Position numbers and translations under genes: made by a program. A stretch of 64,000 nucleotides of DNA from Paguma larvata (taxonomy: Eukaryota; Chordata; Mammalia; Carnivora; Viverridae): assembly GCA_030068075.1 (NCBI GenBank), contig CM057844.1, positions 19,018,001 through 19,082,000 of the forward strand, given 5' to 3'. Positions 13,212-24,859 of this stretch are shown one piece after another (the first letter of the stretch is position 1; each line of letters opens with the position of its first letter). The notes beneath the pieces are model-generated. The model made no database searches. It worked only from the letters and a program-made list of their open reading frames with translations, and was not told the DNA's origin.

Positions 13212-13368
13212 ATGATGATAGTTTTTTAAATTGATGAAATTGGTAGGGACTTAAAAGTATAAGACCTTGTATTGCAATGAGTAGCAAATAGACATTTTTG
13301 GTCTTTGAGTGGGATCATAAATTCTGCTAACTTTTATGTATTTGGCAGTTTGCATCAGAAGCTTTTTA

Positions 13369-13517
13369 GGGACACCTGGGTGACTCAGGTAGTTAAGTGT
13401 CAGACTCATGATCTCACGTTTCGTTTAGAGAGGGTTCGAGCCTGGAGTCAGGTTCCATGCTCCCCTCCCCTGCTCATGCGTGCGCCTGCTCTTCCTCCCT
13501 CCCTTCCTTCCTCCCTT

Positions 13518-13556
<39 letters not shown>

Positions 13557-13585
13557 TCACCCAAAATAAACTTTTTTTTTAAAGA
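13369..13585 (+). mobile_element. Can-SINE with expanded CT/CTTC tail
   Basis: GGGACACCTGGGTGACTCAG opens the element. The pyrimidine domain has expanded to a (CCTT)n/(CT)n tract at 13,494-13,556 before CAAAATAAAC. Confidence 0.88.
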
Positions 13586-15951
13586 AACTTTTAAATAAGA
13601 TATTTACTGTTTGACAGCTCCATTTTAGTCCTAGGAACTTGCCCTAAGGAGGTGCCAGGGAGGGGTGATCTATCATAGTTGTTTCTGTTGCTCCCAACAT
13701 CATAGCATATGGAAATGATTTACCAAGATACGGTGTGTCCATAAGATGGAATAATAAGTAGCCACTAAGGTGCTGTTGCCGATTTCCATCTATTGAGGTC
13801 GTGGCATTCATAGGGGTTCAAGTTAGTTGGGAAGTACATTATGAAATATTCCAATTCAGGTCAGATCATGACCCATTTATGCTCCAAGGGCAAGGCTCAC
13901 GCAGTCTTATGTCTCTCTCTAACTCTAGTGCCTTGGACCCAGCAATGCCCTGTAAATATCCAGGGGATGGAATCTATTTAGAATCTAGACAAGAATGTTA
14001 CATAGTTGTTACCTGGGGTGGGATGAGGAGTGATCTTCAGGGTTTTGTCTGTCATTTTCCCTATCTGCCTTTTATAACTTTCCTACGTTTTAATATGCAT
14101 TGCTTGGATAATGTTTATAAGGTAAAAAGAAAGGTCAGCAAGCCAATGGTTGGATAGAACCCTGGCCTGAGGCCCTGGGGCTCATCCTTTCCCCTCCTCC
14201 ACTTGGCCAGGATCTGTGAGCTCAGGCACATCCCCACTTCTGAGCCTCTGCTCCTGCCTCATCTGCCCCGCAGGCGTATTTCAGGATAAACGGAAGGGGT
14301 ATGGGATTTACAGTGGCAAGAAAGTAGAGTGGTCATCTACCGGGTCCACTTGCTTCATGTGCCCTGCCAGATCTAGCCTGAGATGGGCAGCCTTCCTGGA
14401 GTTCTCTAGGGGTCCCCCATCCCCTCGTAAACATGCTTTAGAAAGCGAACGCTGTGGTGCAGGTGATAACGGTCAAGTGGGGTGTTGCCTGAATAAAATG
14501 ATGATAATAGACCTAGGGCCTTTTGGAATCTCATAGTGTTCACTTTGAAATAAGCATTCTTTGAATATGAAAAATTTTATGTTGATCTAAGTTTAAGCCA
14601 GTTTCAGTACCCCTCATTACCGTAAAATTTTTTTTGTTAAACTTCACTGCCCATCCCCACCTCCCACTCCCGAGGGAATTGGAAGAACTTGGGCACTATG
14701 TATATTCCAGCCTTGGACTGGTACCAGCTCAGTGACTTTGTGAGTTTCGGCTAAGACCTCCATCGCCAAGTGAGCAAGCACCTGGGTAGGTGGGAAAGGG
14801 TGGAGCAGCACAGGCCTGTTCTCCAGCTGGCTGCAGACCATGCGCCTCGTTAGGAACGTGACTGCGAAGCTCCACTTGACCGCCTGTCAGCAGAGCTGAT
14901 GATTCCATCTCCACAATTGGAGCCGTGCCCAGGAACAATTAAATTGAGCTTTGACTGAAAACCTACTCTTGTGCCAACTCTCCCTCAGGTTATAAGTGAA
15001 AGAGTACGTCCCTGTGGGTGATGAAACCCATTGTTGTATACTCCTTCATTGTGTCAGCGGTGGGAAGCCATCCCACACCCGCCACATTCGTGTCGGGTCC
15101 TGCTGCAGGGCAGTCAGCTGACCGTGCTGCCTCTTGTGGTCCTCACTGCAGCCGGGTCAGGAGTGTGGGGCTTAAGGTAGAGAGACTCCTGAGCACGCCC
15201 CAGCGTCCCTGCCCTCACAGCAAAGCAGTTCAGAGCCCAGGCTGTAGAGCTAGATCTCCCCTGCAAACTCTGGCCGCATGATCTTGGACTGCTGACTCTG
15301 TCTGGGAAGCGGATGGTCCTAGAAAGCTACCGCTGCATGACGCCTGACACAGACCTCTTAGAAACATTGTTACTAATATTGAAATCTGTATATACCCTTC
15401 TTAAATATTGAAGCTTTTTGATTTAAAAGCAGAACTGCATAAAAGCAGTTTATGCTCTTGATATGTAAATCAGAAAATACAGGAAAGTAGAACAAAGGTA
15501 TTAAAACATATTGCCATCTGTAGTCAGTTCCAGTAGGCATTTTGGACCCTGTTCTCCCCACCTGTTTGCACGGGTGCCTGTGCCTACATGCATGTGCAGC
15601 ACTTGCTTGGTTTTTTAGTTAGTTCGTAGTTGCGATTTTAGTGTTCATTACGCCGTGCGAGCATCTCTCAGGAGTGTGTGCATTCTTTGGGTTTTCTCAT
15701 TCTCTTACGGAAAATTTAGCCCAAGTATTTATATGGCAGTTTTTTATTTAGTATCAGGAAATGATAAGAACTAGTATCTTTCCAAAAATGGCATTTCCTG
15801 AAGCTATTTCCCAAAGAACAGTTAAGAGGACTAGCAGCTTTCTAGAGAAATCAACTAAACACACATAGTCAGTTTTGCCCTTGCAGCTCTGAGTATTATT
15901 TTAACACACAGACATACAGCCTTTAACTTAGTTTTCTCTCTCTCTCATCAG

Positions 15952-16072
15952 GACAATTTTCCTAGTATTACTGTTTTCACAGTATGCCAGGAACGTGAAG
16001 TTTCCTCTCCCAATTTACAAATCCAAGAAAGGATGGACTGCATACAAGTTACAGCTTTTCAAAATGTTCCCT
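15952..16072 (+). CDS. SLC23A2: SLC23A2 coding exon 4 of window (about residues 275-315)
   Basis: The first base completes Leu275. Forty codons follow: [20 protein letters not shown] and [20 protein letters not shown]. The first half is a membrane helix. The second is a basic, hydrophilic loop ([10 protein letters not shown]), cytoplasmic in SVCT topology models. The acceptor sits behind a CT-repeat polypyrimidine tract ending CATCAG. The donor is CCT|GTGAGT on a codon boundary. Confidence 0.96.
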
Positions 16073-16576
16073 GTGAGTAGTGGCTTTGTTTTTCCCCCCT
16101 GACAATATTGCCTTTGTTTACGTGAAAGGAAGTTTTAAGCAGGGCTTCCTGGGGGAAACTATGTCCGGGTGGCGACATCAGGGTACTAAAGACCACCAAA
16201 TCGGCATGCACTTACATTTAACAGCAGTCGAAGGTTCTGAATCTACAGTCCTTTCAGGCACATGAAGGAGGATACAGTTCTCAGGACAGAGGGTGATCTG
16301 TGTTCCCATGGCCCCTGCAAGCACATTGTCCATTACTCTTCTTTTCTAGCTAGACTGGGGGTTGAAATAACTCTTTCCAGCATAAAAGTGCTCTCTCTGA
16401 ATGAGATTTTATCCAAGGAATAGGCTTCCTGCAGATCTGTGATAAGCTTTTTCTGGAAAGTATGGACAATGGTGGAAGTTGTGGGGCCTGATACTCAGCC
16501 CCTAGGAAGGTGTGTGTTTTGCCAGCATCCACCACCTCTGTTGGCCTCACGGAGCTTTTCCCTTGGACCCCTTTAG
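16073..16576 (+). other. SLC23A2: SLC23A2 intron, 504 bp
   Basis: This is the shortest intron in the window, from GTGAGT to TTTAG. No repeat or alternative exon is recognisable. Confidence 0.9.
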
Positions 16577-16733
16577 ATCATCCTGGCCATTCTCGTGTCC
16601 TGGCTGCTGTGCTTCATCTTCACGGTGACCGATGTCTTCCCTCCCGACAGCACAAAATATGGCTTCTACGCTCGAACCGATGCCAGACAGGGCGTGCTTC
16701 TGGTAGCCCCGTGGTTTAAGGTCCCGTACCCGT
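16577..16733 (+). CDS. SLC23A2: SLC23A2 coding exon 5 of window (about residues 316-367)
   Basis: Fifty-two full codons begin with the helix [21 protein letters not shown] loop with [20 protein letters not shown] follows, then [12 protein letters not shown]. The PWF-VPYPFQWG segment is a conserved SLC23 element leading into the substrate-binding half of the protein. The final T joins TT of the next exon to make Phe368. The acceptor is CTTTAG and the donor is CGT|GTAAGT, a consensus 5' splice site. Confidence 0.96.
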
Positions 16734-17652
16734 GTAAGTACTCTGGTGCCAGAGGGAGAGGGGGTCAGGAGCTCCCGAGGGTCCCGCTTAGAGGAGCTGG
16801 AAGATGGCATAAGGCACTGCAGCTTGAAAAGCCTTCTTTGTCTCAGATGTCCTACGAGGGGCTTACTATTGGAAGGCTTTGACAGTGAAAGGGGGGAGGC
16901 ACTGTCCTGAGAGCGCTGTAGTTAATGCACAGAGACTAACCAGCTCCCTTCTCAGATCAGCTAGTCCTTTCGGTTCCCCTGGGGTGAAATCCTGGACAAA
17001 GGTCTCTTGCCAGGTTTGAAGAAGGCAAGTATTGAGCTGCATAGAGCCTGAGCCACCAAAACTGAACAGGACAGGCAGGACGGGCCTGAGGATTAGCAAG
17101 CCGGCTGCTCGAGCAGGGTGGGATTTGTGTAATCTTTTAATGGGTAGCTATAATCTTTGTTTTTTATTTGGTCACAGCTGTCAGAAGTAAACTGATACTC
17201 ACCAGTGGGTGGAAGATGGGTCTCAAGTTGTAATTTGAGTGTTGGGTAACTCTTGGCAAGGTGTGTGTGTGGGGGGGGTACAGTCCCAAGCCGAGGTGTC
17301 CCTTGGATCCACACATAATACTTTCTAGGCCCCAGCCCCAAAAATGACTTGTGTGAGTCCAGTGGTATTAATGCTTGGTTGTTTTATGGTAACAGACTGT
17401 TCCCGGCATTTGGACGTTTTAATTAGCACCCAGCCTGACCTAGGTGGGGTCGTGCTGATTTATTCCCCGGTTTAGCAGTCACATCCTCACATCTTACGAT
17501 CATGGAGAAAAAGCAGGAAAAACTGAGAATATTAAGATTGGGTCACAGAAAGCTGTTCCACACATGTTAAATGGCAGTGATTTTGGCAGTTGTTCCTTGT
17601 ATGGTTGACACATTTATACTTTACAGAATTTACTCTTTGTAAAATAACGTGT

Positions 17653-17882
17653 GGTGGCGCCTGGGTGGCTCAGGCGGCGAAGCGGCTGACTCTTGATTTC
17701 AGCTCAGGTGGAGGTCTCACAGTTTGTGAGTTCAGAGACCCGGGTTGGGCTCTGTGCTGACAGTGTGAAGCCTGCTTGGGATTCTCGCTCTCTTCCTCTC
17801 TCTCTACCCCTCCCCCCCCTTGCTCGCTCACTCTCTCTCTCTCTCTCTCTCTCTCAAAAATAAAAAAACATTTAAAATAAAA
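17653..17882 (+). mobile_element. Can-SINE
   Basis: TGGCGCCTGGGTGGCTCAGG opens it. The element ends in a CT microsatellite and CAAAAATAAAAAAAC. Confidence 0.9.
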
Positions 17883-18009
17883 CAACTTTCTCACCAGATC
17901 ATATGGTCTATGTATACCTGCCCCTTCCCCCACCCCCCAAAAAAGAATAAATGCATGGTTTGTAAACATACAATCTGAGATAAAATGAGATGAAATCAAT
18001 TGGTAAGGC

Positions 18010-18345
18010 AGTTAGGAGGGGGCGGGGGCGGGGCGGTGTGCAGGGTGGAGGAGGTACAGGCGGGCTGTGGGGAGGAAGGCCCACAGCACATGCCGGCAGG
18101 GCTTCTCTGCGGTGAAGGCTGTTCGTTAGGTGAGCACAGATTAAGAAGGCGGGGCAGGCTGTGGAGGAGCAGCAGCCGCGCATGTGCTGAGAGGCCCAGG
18201 AGATTTCCCCGGGGTCTCCCAGGGCCCCTGCGTGAGGAGGAGTGACCGGGCGGTGGGGCCCTTGCTGCCCAGAGGGCCGCAAGCGAGGCCCCTCTCCGCA
18301 GCAGCCCTTCACTGCCCTGAGCGGCTCTGCTGCCGCCGCTCCCCT
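18010..18345. promoter_or_regulatory. GC-rich CpG-containing intronic block
   Basis: The block opens with GGGGGCGGGGGCGGGGCGG, which contains GC-box (Sp1-type) cores. CpGs recur through GCAGCCGCGC, CCGGGCGGTGG and TGCCGCCGCTCCCC. The surrounding intron is AT-richer. A cryptic promoter or enhancer is possible, but no exon or TSS motif is identified. Confidence 0.4.
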
Positions 18346-18384
18346 GATAAAAAGCCACCCCCAGAGAGCCACACTCTGACAGCG

Positions 18385-18532
18385 TGGCTGAATCTGGAGA
18401 CAGGTTTTCAGGCGTCTGGAGCCACGGTGGTCTGTAGTCTTTAGGATGATAAAAATTACCTGAAGTGGTTGTTAAAATACAGATTTGGGGCCCCAAATGT
18501 CAATAGTGCTGAGGTTGAGAAACTCTGCTGTG
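18385..18532. mobile_element. MER5-like fragment
   Basis: A TTAAAATACAGATTTGGGGCCCC core followed by GAGGTTGAGAAACTCTG resembles a degraded MER5-type element. Confidence 0.4.
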
Positions 18533-18642
18533 AAGTAACATAAGTTAGGTGTTCTAGTTGAAAGGGAACCGAGATCACAGGACAGAAAGCTGGAAGCCAA
18601 CATGATGCATACACAGACATGCGTTCCTGCGCAGGCACGCAC

Positions 18643-18900
18643 ATGGGTGACTCTTGAACAACAGGAGGGGGTGTGGGGACGTTGGGGCACCCCACCCCCA
18701 CAGTCGAAAATCCACATACAACTTTTTTCCCCAAAACTTAACTACTAAGAGCCTACTGTGATTAGAAGCCTTACTAATAACATAAACAGTCAACACATAT
18801 TTTGTATGTTACATGTTTTATATATTCTTACAGAAAAGTAAGCTAAAGAAAATGTTATTAAGAAAAGGGTAAGAGAAAATACATTTACATTACTGCATTT
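18643..18900. mobile_element. Tigger1-like (mariner) fragment
   Basis: ATGGGTGACTCTTGAACAAC opens it. CCACAGTCGAAAATCCACAT and AATAACATAAACAGTCAACA follow in the order of a Tigger1 terminal region. Confidence 0.65.
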
Positions 18901-19787
18901 TTTTGGGAAAAAACAAATAAGTGGACTAGTGCATTTATATATACATAAACGATCTGGAGGAAAAAGGATAAAAAATTTAGGAAATTACAAATTCAAAATG
19001 TCAAAGTAGATGGAATAAAGATTTTAAAAATCAAATTGATGGGCTGCAGGCAAAAGAGAAAAAAAGTAAAACAGTAACGAGACTGAGAAAATAAAAGGCA
19101 ATTTATGGAGAAACAGTAAATGGCAAAAATAAGGATCCCTTTGCCCAGAATCAGGACCCTAAAACAAAACCACAATGCTATGTCAGTAACAGTATATAAG
19201 AGATTTAGAAAATACAAAATGTTGCTGGATAGATAAATCACTAGTCTGAGAAAAATCTGCTCCAAACCCACCTGGAGATGCAGTGTTGACCAAGCATGGC
19301 CGTGTCTGCTCCCAGGCGGGAGCGGTTCCGCCCTCTCACACTCCAGACATATTCTGCACACCTTACTTCACGTGGCCTCTTTCTCCTCCCAGACCCATGG
19401 TTGCTCCTGTGACAAAACCCAGGCCCTGAGGTGTGGCTTGTCCAGTCTCTCCCAGGCCTGCCTTCCCTATGCCGCACTCCTATCCTGTGTACCCTTCCCG
19501 GAGCCTCTGGACAGGAGCCCAACCTCTTCCTAACTTGTCCTCGTGACTGGAGCGGGTCCCCTGTGTTTGCAGTTTGTTCTACACTACTGTTTTAGATCTT
19601 TCAGTGGCTGATCCCCCAGCTGCTGCCGGCCTCTGCACAAGACCGGTGTATGTGCACAAGCACATTTGTCCCCGTGCTTTCTGCTTCATGACTGTGTCAT
19701 AACTAATGGTGCAGAAAAGGCACGTTATTGAAGTCTCTTCTTTTTAAAAGTTTCTAAAGTATTTTTTTATTAAATGAGATCCATGGC

Positions 19788-19926
19788 CTTTTTTTTTTTT
19801 TTTTTTTAAATGCACTGTCAGCACAGAGCCAGACACAGACGGGCCTCCAACTCACAAAACCATGAGATCATGACCTGAACTGAATCAAGAGTCAGACATT
19901 TAATCAACTAAGAGACCGGTCGCCCC
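19788..19926 (-). mobile_element. Can-SINE, 3'-shortened, minus strand
   Basis: A long T-run leads directly into CACTGTCAGCACAGAGCC and ends GGTCGCCCC. GAGATCCATGG (19,776) and AAGATCCATGG (19,927) are flanking duplications. The CT domain is missing. Confidence 0.85.
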
Positions 19927-20250
19927 AAGATCCATGGTGCTCAATGTCCAAATAACATAAAAAAACTAGTGTAGAATTAACTAATCCAGATATTCAAAAT
20001 AAAGTGATCTGGGGTCTTACTTTGCTAGAATTCTTAAAGGAAACTATTTAATTTTCTATAACCTAAGGTTTACTTAAAAAAGTGTTGATCTTACATTGGA
20101 GGGGTGAGTGTATCTTGTGCCATGCTTTACTGCTGGGATTTACATTTAACTGGTGACTTTTCACTGCTTTTTCATTTAATGCCACCTCCTGGGCAAGATC
20201 ACCATTACTTTGTGCCTTGCTTTGCACAGTAGGGTTAAAAACCTTCTTCA

Positions 20251-20449
20251 GGGTTCCTGGGTGGCTCAGTCGGTTAAGCGACCGACTTCGGCTCAGGTCA
20301 CGATCTCACAGTCTGTGAGTTGGAGCCCCGCGTCGGGGTCTGTGCTGACAGCTCAGAGTCTGGAGCCTGCTTCGGATTCTGTGTCTCCCTCTCTCTCTGC
20401 CCTTCCCCTGCTCATACTCTGTCTCTATGTCTCTCAAAAATAAATAAAC
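20251..20449 (+). mobile_element. Can-SINE with perfect 17-bp target-site duplication
   Basis: GGGTTCCTGGGTGGCTCAGT opens the element. The duplicated target GTTAAAAACCTTCTTCA is exact at 20,234-20,250 and 20,450-20,466. Confidence 0.95.
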
Positions 20450-20794
20450 GTTAAAAACCTTCTTCATACAAATTTCCTATCCTATCAGAATTCCTAAAAC
20501 AGCAGGATGTGTTAAATTGTAATTTAAACGTGAGTGTGTCTTTGAAGCACGAAGAGAAGCACTTGCCTCTTATTTCTTTTAGCCAAACACTTTCTTTTTA
20601 ATAAAGATGTCGAGCAGACCAATCCTGGTTATGGCATCTCATCCAACTCGCAGACTGTCCCCAGGCATCTGGTGCATCGATGAGTAACATTTAAAAATAA
20701 ATGTACATTTTGCCCTGAGCCTCAAAACCTGCGTATGTTGTGTAGAGTCCCACGATGTCTTGGTCACTTTTGCCTGCTCCATTTTCTTTCTTAG

Positions 20795-20942
20795 TTCAGT
20801 GGGGACTGCCCACCGTGTCCGCAGCTGGTGTCATCGGCATGCTCAGCGCCGTCGTTGCCAGTATTATCGAGTCTATTGGGGACTATTATGCCTGTGCAAG
20901 GCTGTCCTGTGCCCCGCCGCCTCCCATCCATGCGATAAACAG
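20795..20942 (+). CDS. SLC23A2: SLC23A2 coding exon 6 of window (about residues 368-416)
   Basis: This exon carries the substrate-site helix of the NAT fold. It reads [20 protein letters not shown], then [20 protein letters not shown], then PPPIHAIN. The glutamate of ESIGDY (about E393) corresponds to the family's conserved TM8 acidic residue. In UapA and UraA that residue contacts the substrate; this is family knowledge, not visible here. Two bases (TT) complete Phe368 at the start. The last two bases (AG) join G of the next exon to make Arg417. The donor is CAG|GTACGT and the acceptor is TTCTTAG. Confidence 0.96.
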
Positions 20943-22084
20943 GTACGTTCCTGAGAAACTTGAGTTCTTCGTTGGGCCCAGTGCCTCCTTACTTGGCTCT
21001 TTGGTTAATTGTGGAGAAGAAAATAAGACTTTCAGCATGGAAGCAGCTGAGCATCAGAGCTCTTTATTGGTTGTTTGTGTTTGGAGAAGTCCCTGCCCCT
21101 GTTTTGCTCATTTTCCTCATCTGTAGTGTGGAGCACAGTCCCCACCCTTCCTTCCTCAGTGATGGGTCACATAAGATGCTCTTTCTGAGACAATGCCAGA
21201 CCTTAAACTCACCAGAACAGAGGCGAGACACTGCCATTGTTCTTTGCTTGATTTGGGGTCAGGGATCTATGTCCTTTTTGATTTCTTGTTTTCCTAACTG
21301 TTCTTAAGGGTAAATGACGTGTCATCTGTTCACAGTTACAGTTCATAGAGAGACCAGAAAAGCAGGAATAGGTGAAGTCTGCAGTATCTAGAGACTCATG
21401 GGCAGGGGGATGTAGCCTCTTAGCGCACCTGGTCTTCCCATTCTGGATGCTAGGAGCAAATTGGCCCCTGTGGGGCTGCAGAGAAGAGCGCAGAAGCCCC
21501 TCCTTGCCCAGCCAGCTGTTGCCCTCCTGGAAGCGATTACGTGTGATGAGATCAGTGGGCTGGTGTCTTAGCACGTCTTACTTTGTTTCTGGTAGTGCTC
21601 ACAGTCCTGCTTCTTACAGCCTTCTCCCGTGGGTGTTGCATATGATCTACTTACATATTGATTCTTTACAAAGTTCCAATGTTGACAGAATTACAGAGCA
21701 TTTTCTTTTTGATGAAACTGTGCATTATTAGTAAAAGAATCAAATCTGTGAACAGTCCATTCTTGTCTCAGATCCCGAGAAATGGCTCTGTTTTTTGGCT
21801 AAACGCCTTTCATTTGGAATGGTTTTTAAACACCTGTGTCTAATGCGTGGCTCACAGAAGTGCTGCTCACAGAGGACTGAGCACGGGATCCTGTGAAAAT
21901 GCAGGTTCTACTTGAGCGGGTCTGGGAGGGGTGGCCTGAGACTCTGCCCCTCTCACCCTTCCCAGGAGTGCAGAGTCTCCGCGCCGGTGCACACTGCCTT
22001 TGGGTTACAGCCACTTAGGGCATATTTCGAGTGTTTGCCCCAGTGAATGAATGTTTCTCTTTCCCCTATTCCTTTACGTTTTAG
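20943..22084 (+). other. SLC23A2: SLC23A2 intron, 1,142 bp
   Basis: The intron runs from GTACGT to TTTTAG. A MER5-like fragment is probable near 21,850-21,965, based on AAAATGCAGGTTCTA and nearby GGGGTGGCCTGAGACTCTGC. Nothing else is recognisable. Confidence 0.8.
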
Positions 22085-22190
22085 GGGTATTTTCGTGGAG
22101 GGTCTCTCCTGTGTTCTCGATGGCATATTTGGTACTGGGAATGGCTCTACTTCATCCAGTCCCAACATTGGAGTCTTGGGAATTACTAAG
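22085..22190 (+). CDS. SLC23A2: SLC23A2 coding exon 7 of window (about residues 417-452), NAT signature
   Basis: After completing Arg417 the exon reads [20 protein letters not shown], then [15 protein letters not shown]. The [13 protein letters not shown] stretch, continuing VGSR in the next exon, is the nucleobase-ascorbate transporter signature. It appears in the ascorbate-type form, with proline in place of the Gln/Glu found in purine and uracil permeases. The intron therefore splits the signature immediately before VGSR. The exon is 106 bp and ends on a codon boundary at AAG|GTACAG. Confidence 0.97.
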
Positions 22191-22399
22191 GTACAGATAT
22201 TTTTCTAATTACATGGCCGGGCCTCGGAGTGTGGATCCATTTCATCATTTGCCCTAACCACTGTGAATTCCAGAAGGAAGCCTTTCGATCCTGAGATCAT
22301 CTCCCCGCCCTGCTCCCCAATCTGTTTCTCATTGATGGGTTTCTGGAATGCTGATGGAGGTCTGCCTCCCTTGGCTGCCCAGATAGACAGGCACTCCGT

Positions 22400-22960
22400 G
22401 TTATCATTCCTTCATGCATTCTACAATCTTGTTCTAGACCCTTGGGATGCATCAGTGAATTAAAAAAAAAAAAATCCTATTGTCAGAGTTTACATTCTAG
22501 AGAGGGGAGGCCCAACAATAAATAGTAAGCATAGTGAGCATGAGAAAAACATGGGGCAGGGTGGAGGTATCAGGATGAGGAGGAGTAAGTCAGGCTAAGC
22601 CTCATCGAGATGATGACCCTAAGCAAGCACCTGAACAGGGCAGTGGAGGGAGCGATGGAGACGGATGTTCAGGCCAGGGACACAGCCAATGTGAAGTCCT
22701 CTCGTGAGAGCAGGCCCACGTGCTGCTGATCAGCAAGGAGGCCAATGGGGCAGGAGCAGAGTGTGGGGGAGGTGGGAGCAGATGACATCCTCCAGGGTAA
22801 CAGGACCAAGTCATGCAGGCCCCGTAAGCTGCCAGAGACAGGAAAAGGGGGTGCCCTGGCCTTTTGATGAGATGCTCTATCAGGGTATTTTTTAAGGCTC
22901 ACTTTGGCTGTTATGAAGAGAATGGACCTTAGGGTCAGGGGAGGAGGTGGAAATAGGAGA
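22400..22960 (-). mobile_element. L2 LINE 3' region
   Basis: Reverse L2 landmarks appear in order: TTTACATTCTAGAGAGGGGA, CCAACAATAAATAGTAAGCA, ACCAAGTCATGCAGGCCCCG and AAGGCTCACTTTGGCTG. A 13-A run interrupts it at 22,461. Confidence 0.65.
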
Positions 22961-24394
22961 CAGCACTAGTTCTAGATGTGAGATGATGCCAGTCCTTAGG
23001 GGGAAAAAATCAGTCTTACAGTAAGGAGTTAATATGATTTTCAGACCATAGCACCAGAGTCCTCTTTCAGATGAACTCTGATGCAGAGTAAGTGGATTTG
23101 ACAAGCCCCAGCAAGTCCCTCAGGCTGAGCAGGGCCTGGGTCCAGAGTCCAACCCCCACCCCCCTCCAAATAGACATGTGACCTGGGGCTGCCCCACCCC
23201 ACAGTCCAGCTTCTGTAAGGAGCCTGCTCCTAGGCCTTCCAAATTTATTACTAAACTCTGCATCCCAGTTGCCCTGGGCCAGAGTGCATCGTCTGCCAGG
23301 CTGGAACGTGCCTGCGCTCTGGCTCCTGTATGCTGGGCAGCTAGAGACGGTTAGAACCTGCTCACCATCTGGGATGGCCTGTGTGAGCCACAGGTCCCCC
23401 TCACCTGAGCTTTCTATCCTGAGAATTTAGGAGTGAGCCGCAGCCTCCTAGAGCTATCTGATCTCTGTAAAATTAGAAATCTCTCCTCCCCCACCCCCAC
23501 CCCCCCCGCAAGATTCTGTAACCAGATAAAGAGAAACCAGACACTAAGTTTGGTTAATCTTGACTGCAAATCCAGGTGGGAGGGAGCACGGTGCACACCT
23601 CACCTGTTCATTTTCCTCTAAGTGGGTGGGGCCGTCACGAGCTCAGGCTCAGGAATCACACAGCCCTGCCTGGTACTCCTCACAGACTGTGCTGGGTCCT
23701 GTCACTGTCCATGGTAGAAGCAGGTGCTGAACACACAGCGCTAAGGGCCATCCTTCTCTTTAGCCAGTTTGCTGCCGTAACCCTGTAGACCTGTAACTAA
23801 TCTGAAATATCATAGTAGTAAAATTGTTGTAGATGGAAAGGACTCCAAGGGCAAAACAGTTTAACAAGCCAGCTCCCCTTCTGCATCTCTTTAAAACGAA
23901 TCCTCACATAACTTAACCAGGGTCACTGCAGGGAGTAGGTGGTGGTGCTCATTGAGACTCCCTAGTTCTAAAATGTGACTGAGGTGGTTTGGGGAATAAT
24001 TATCTTTATTACAGTTTGAAAGGTGCCAGCTTATTCTGAAAAGGCAACCTGCCAGCACTTTTTAATGAGCTAATTGATCTTCTCTGAATCCCCGTTGGAT
24101 TAGTATCCCCAGGCAAGGGCGGCATCCGTTCAGGGGCCTGGAATTGGTTTTCATCGCTCTGACTTCACAAGGGGGATAATTGAGCCATCTACACAGCTGC
24201 ATTGGGGTGGGAAATGAGACTTGGAGCAGAAATTTCTTTTTGGCTCCAGTCATACAGCTGATGGAAGGTCCCTGTTCCAGGAGAAAGGAGGCATGAGCTG
24301 GAGGCTGTGTTCTCATCCAGCTGAAGGACTTGGGACAAGTCACTTTTCTGAGAGCTCTCAGCTCTGAAGTCCTACAGTTCTAGATTGAGATCTG

Positions 24395-24595
24395 TGCCGT
24401 CCAGTTTAATAGTAGCTACATGTGGCCCTTTTAAGTTAGTTAAAATGAAAAATTTAGTTCCTCAGTTGCACTAGTCCCATTTCAGGGGCTCAGCAGTCAC
24501 ATGAGCCTGTGGCTGTCAATGGGCAGCACAGATACAGGACATTTCCATCCTTGTGGAAAGTTCTATCGGACAGCACTGGTCTGGGACATTGTGTC
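24395..24595. mobile_element. MER-type repeat, family not named
   Basis: TAGCTACATGTGGCCCTTTT and CGGACAGCACTG mark it. Related pieces occur at about 26,098-26,180 (GAGCACTTGAAATAGTGGCT) and 63,345-63,480 (AGCTACATGTGGCCACTGAG). Three copies in one window show an interspersed repeat. Confidence 0.6.
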
Positions 24596-24859
24596 AGACT
24601 ACCGAGGCTTGTAGAAAGTTCTTCCACAGGATCTGTCTCCATTTCCTGGCAACTCCGACATTTGTTCTTCTTTATCCAGTTATGATATTCCCTGTACGTG
24701 GCAGTGCTAACCTACTTGATTAGGAGTTGAGGCTGCCAGCTTATGCTGTCATGTTCAGAAGCCCTTGGGTTGGATTCCACGCACAGGCCTTCTCTGCCGA
24801 GTCTGTTTCAGTGTCTGTCCCACAAAGAGGGGTGGCGTGTCGGGGTGGGGACGTGGCTG

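Larger units (their letters stand above)
8087..15951 (+). other. SLC23A2: SLC23A2 intron, 7,865 bp
   Basis: This is the largest complete intron here, from GTGAGT to ATCAG. It contains a MIR fragment (about 8.93-9.13 kb), an L2 3' fragment (about 10.85-10.96 kb), four Can-SINEs between 11.1 and 13.6 kb, a (GAT/AAT)n microsatellite at 11.7 kb and a CT-rich SINE tail at 13.5 kb. The segments 8.1-8.9, 9.2-10.8 and 13.6-15.9 kb show no feature I can name. Long open frames near 10.0-10.5 kb have no family resemblance. Confidence 0.85.
16734..20794 (+). other. SLC23A2: SLC23A2 intron, 4,061 bp
   Basis: The intron runs from GTAAGT to TCTTAG. It contains three Can-SINEs (17.65, 19.79 and 20.25 kb), a GC-rich CpG-containing block (18.01-18.35 kb), a MER5-like fragment near 18.38-18.53 kb and a Tigger1-like piece (18.64-18.90 kb). 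The remaining sequence is unremarkable. Confidence 0.85.
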
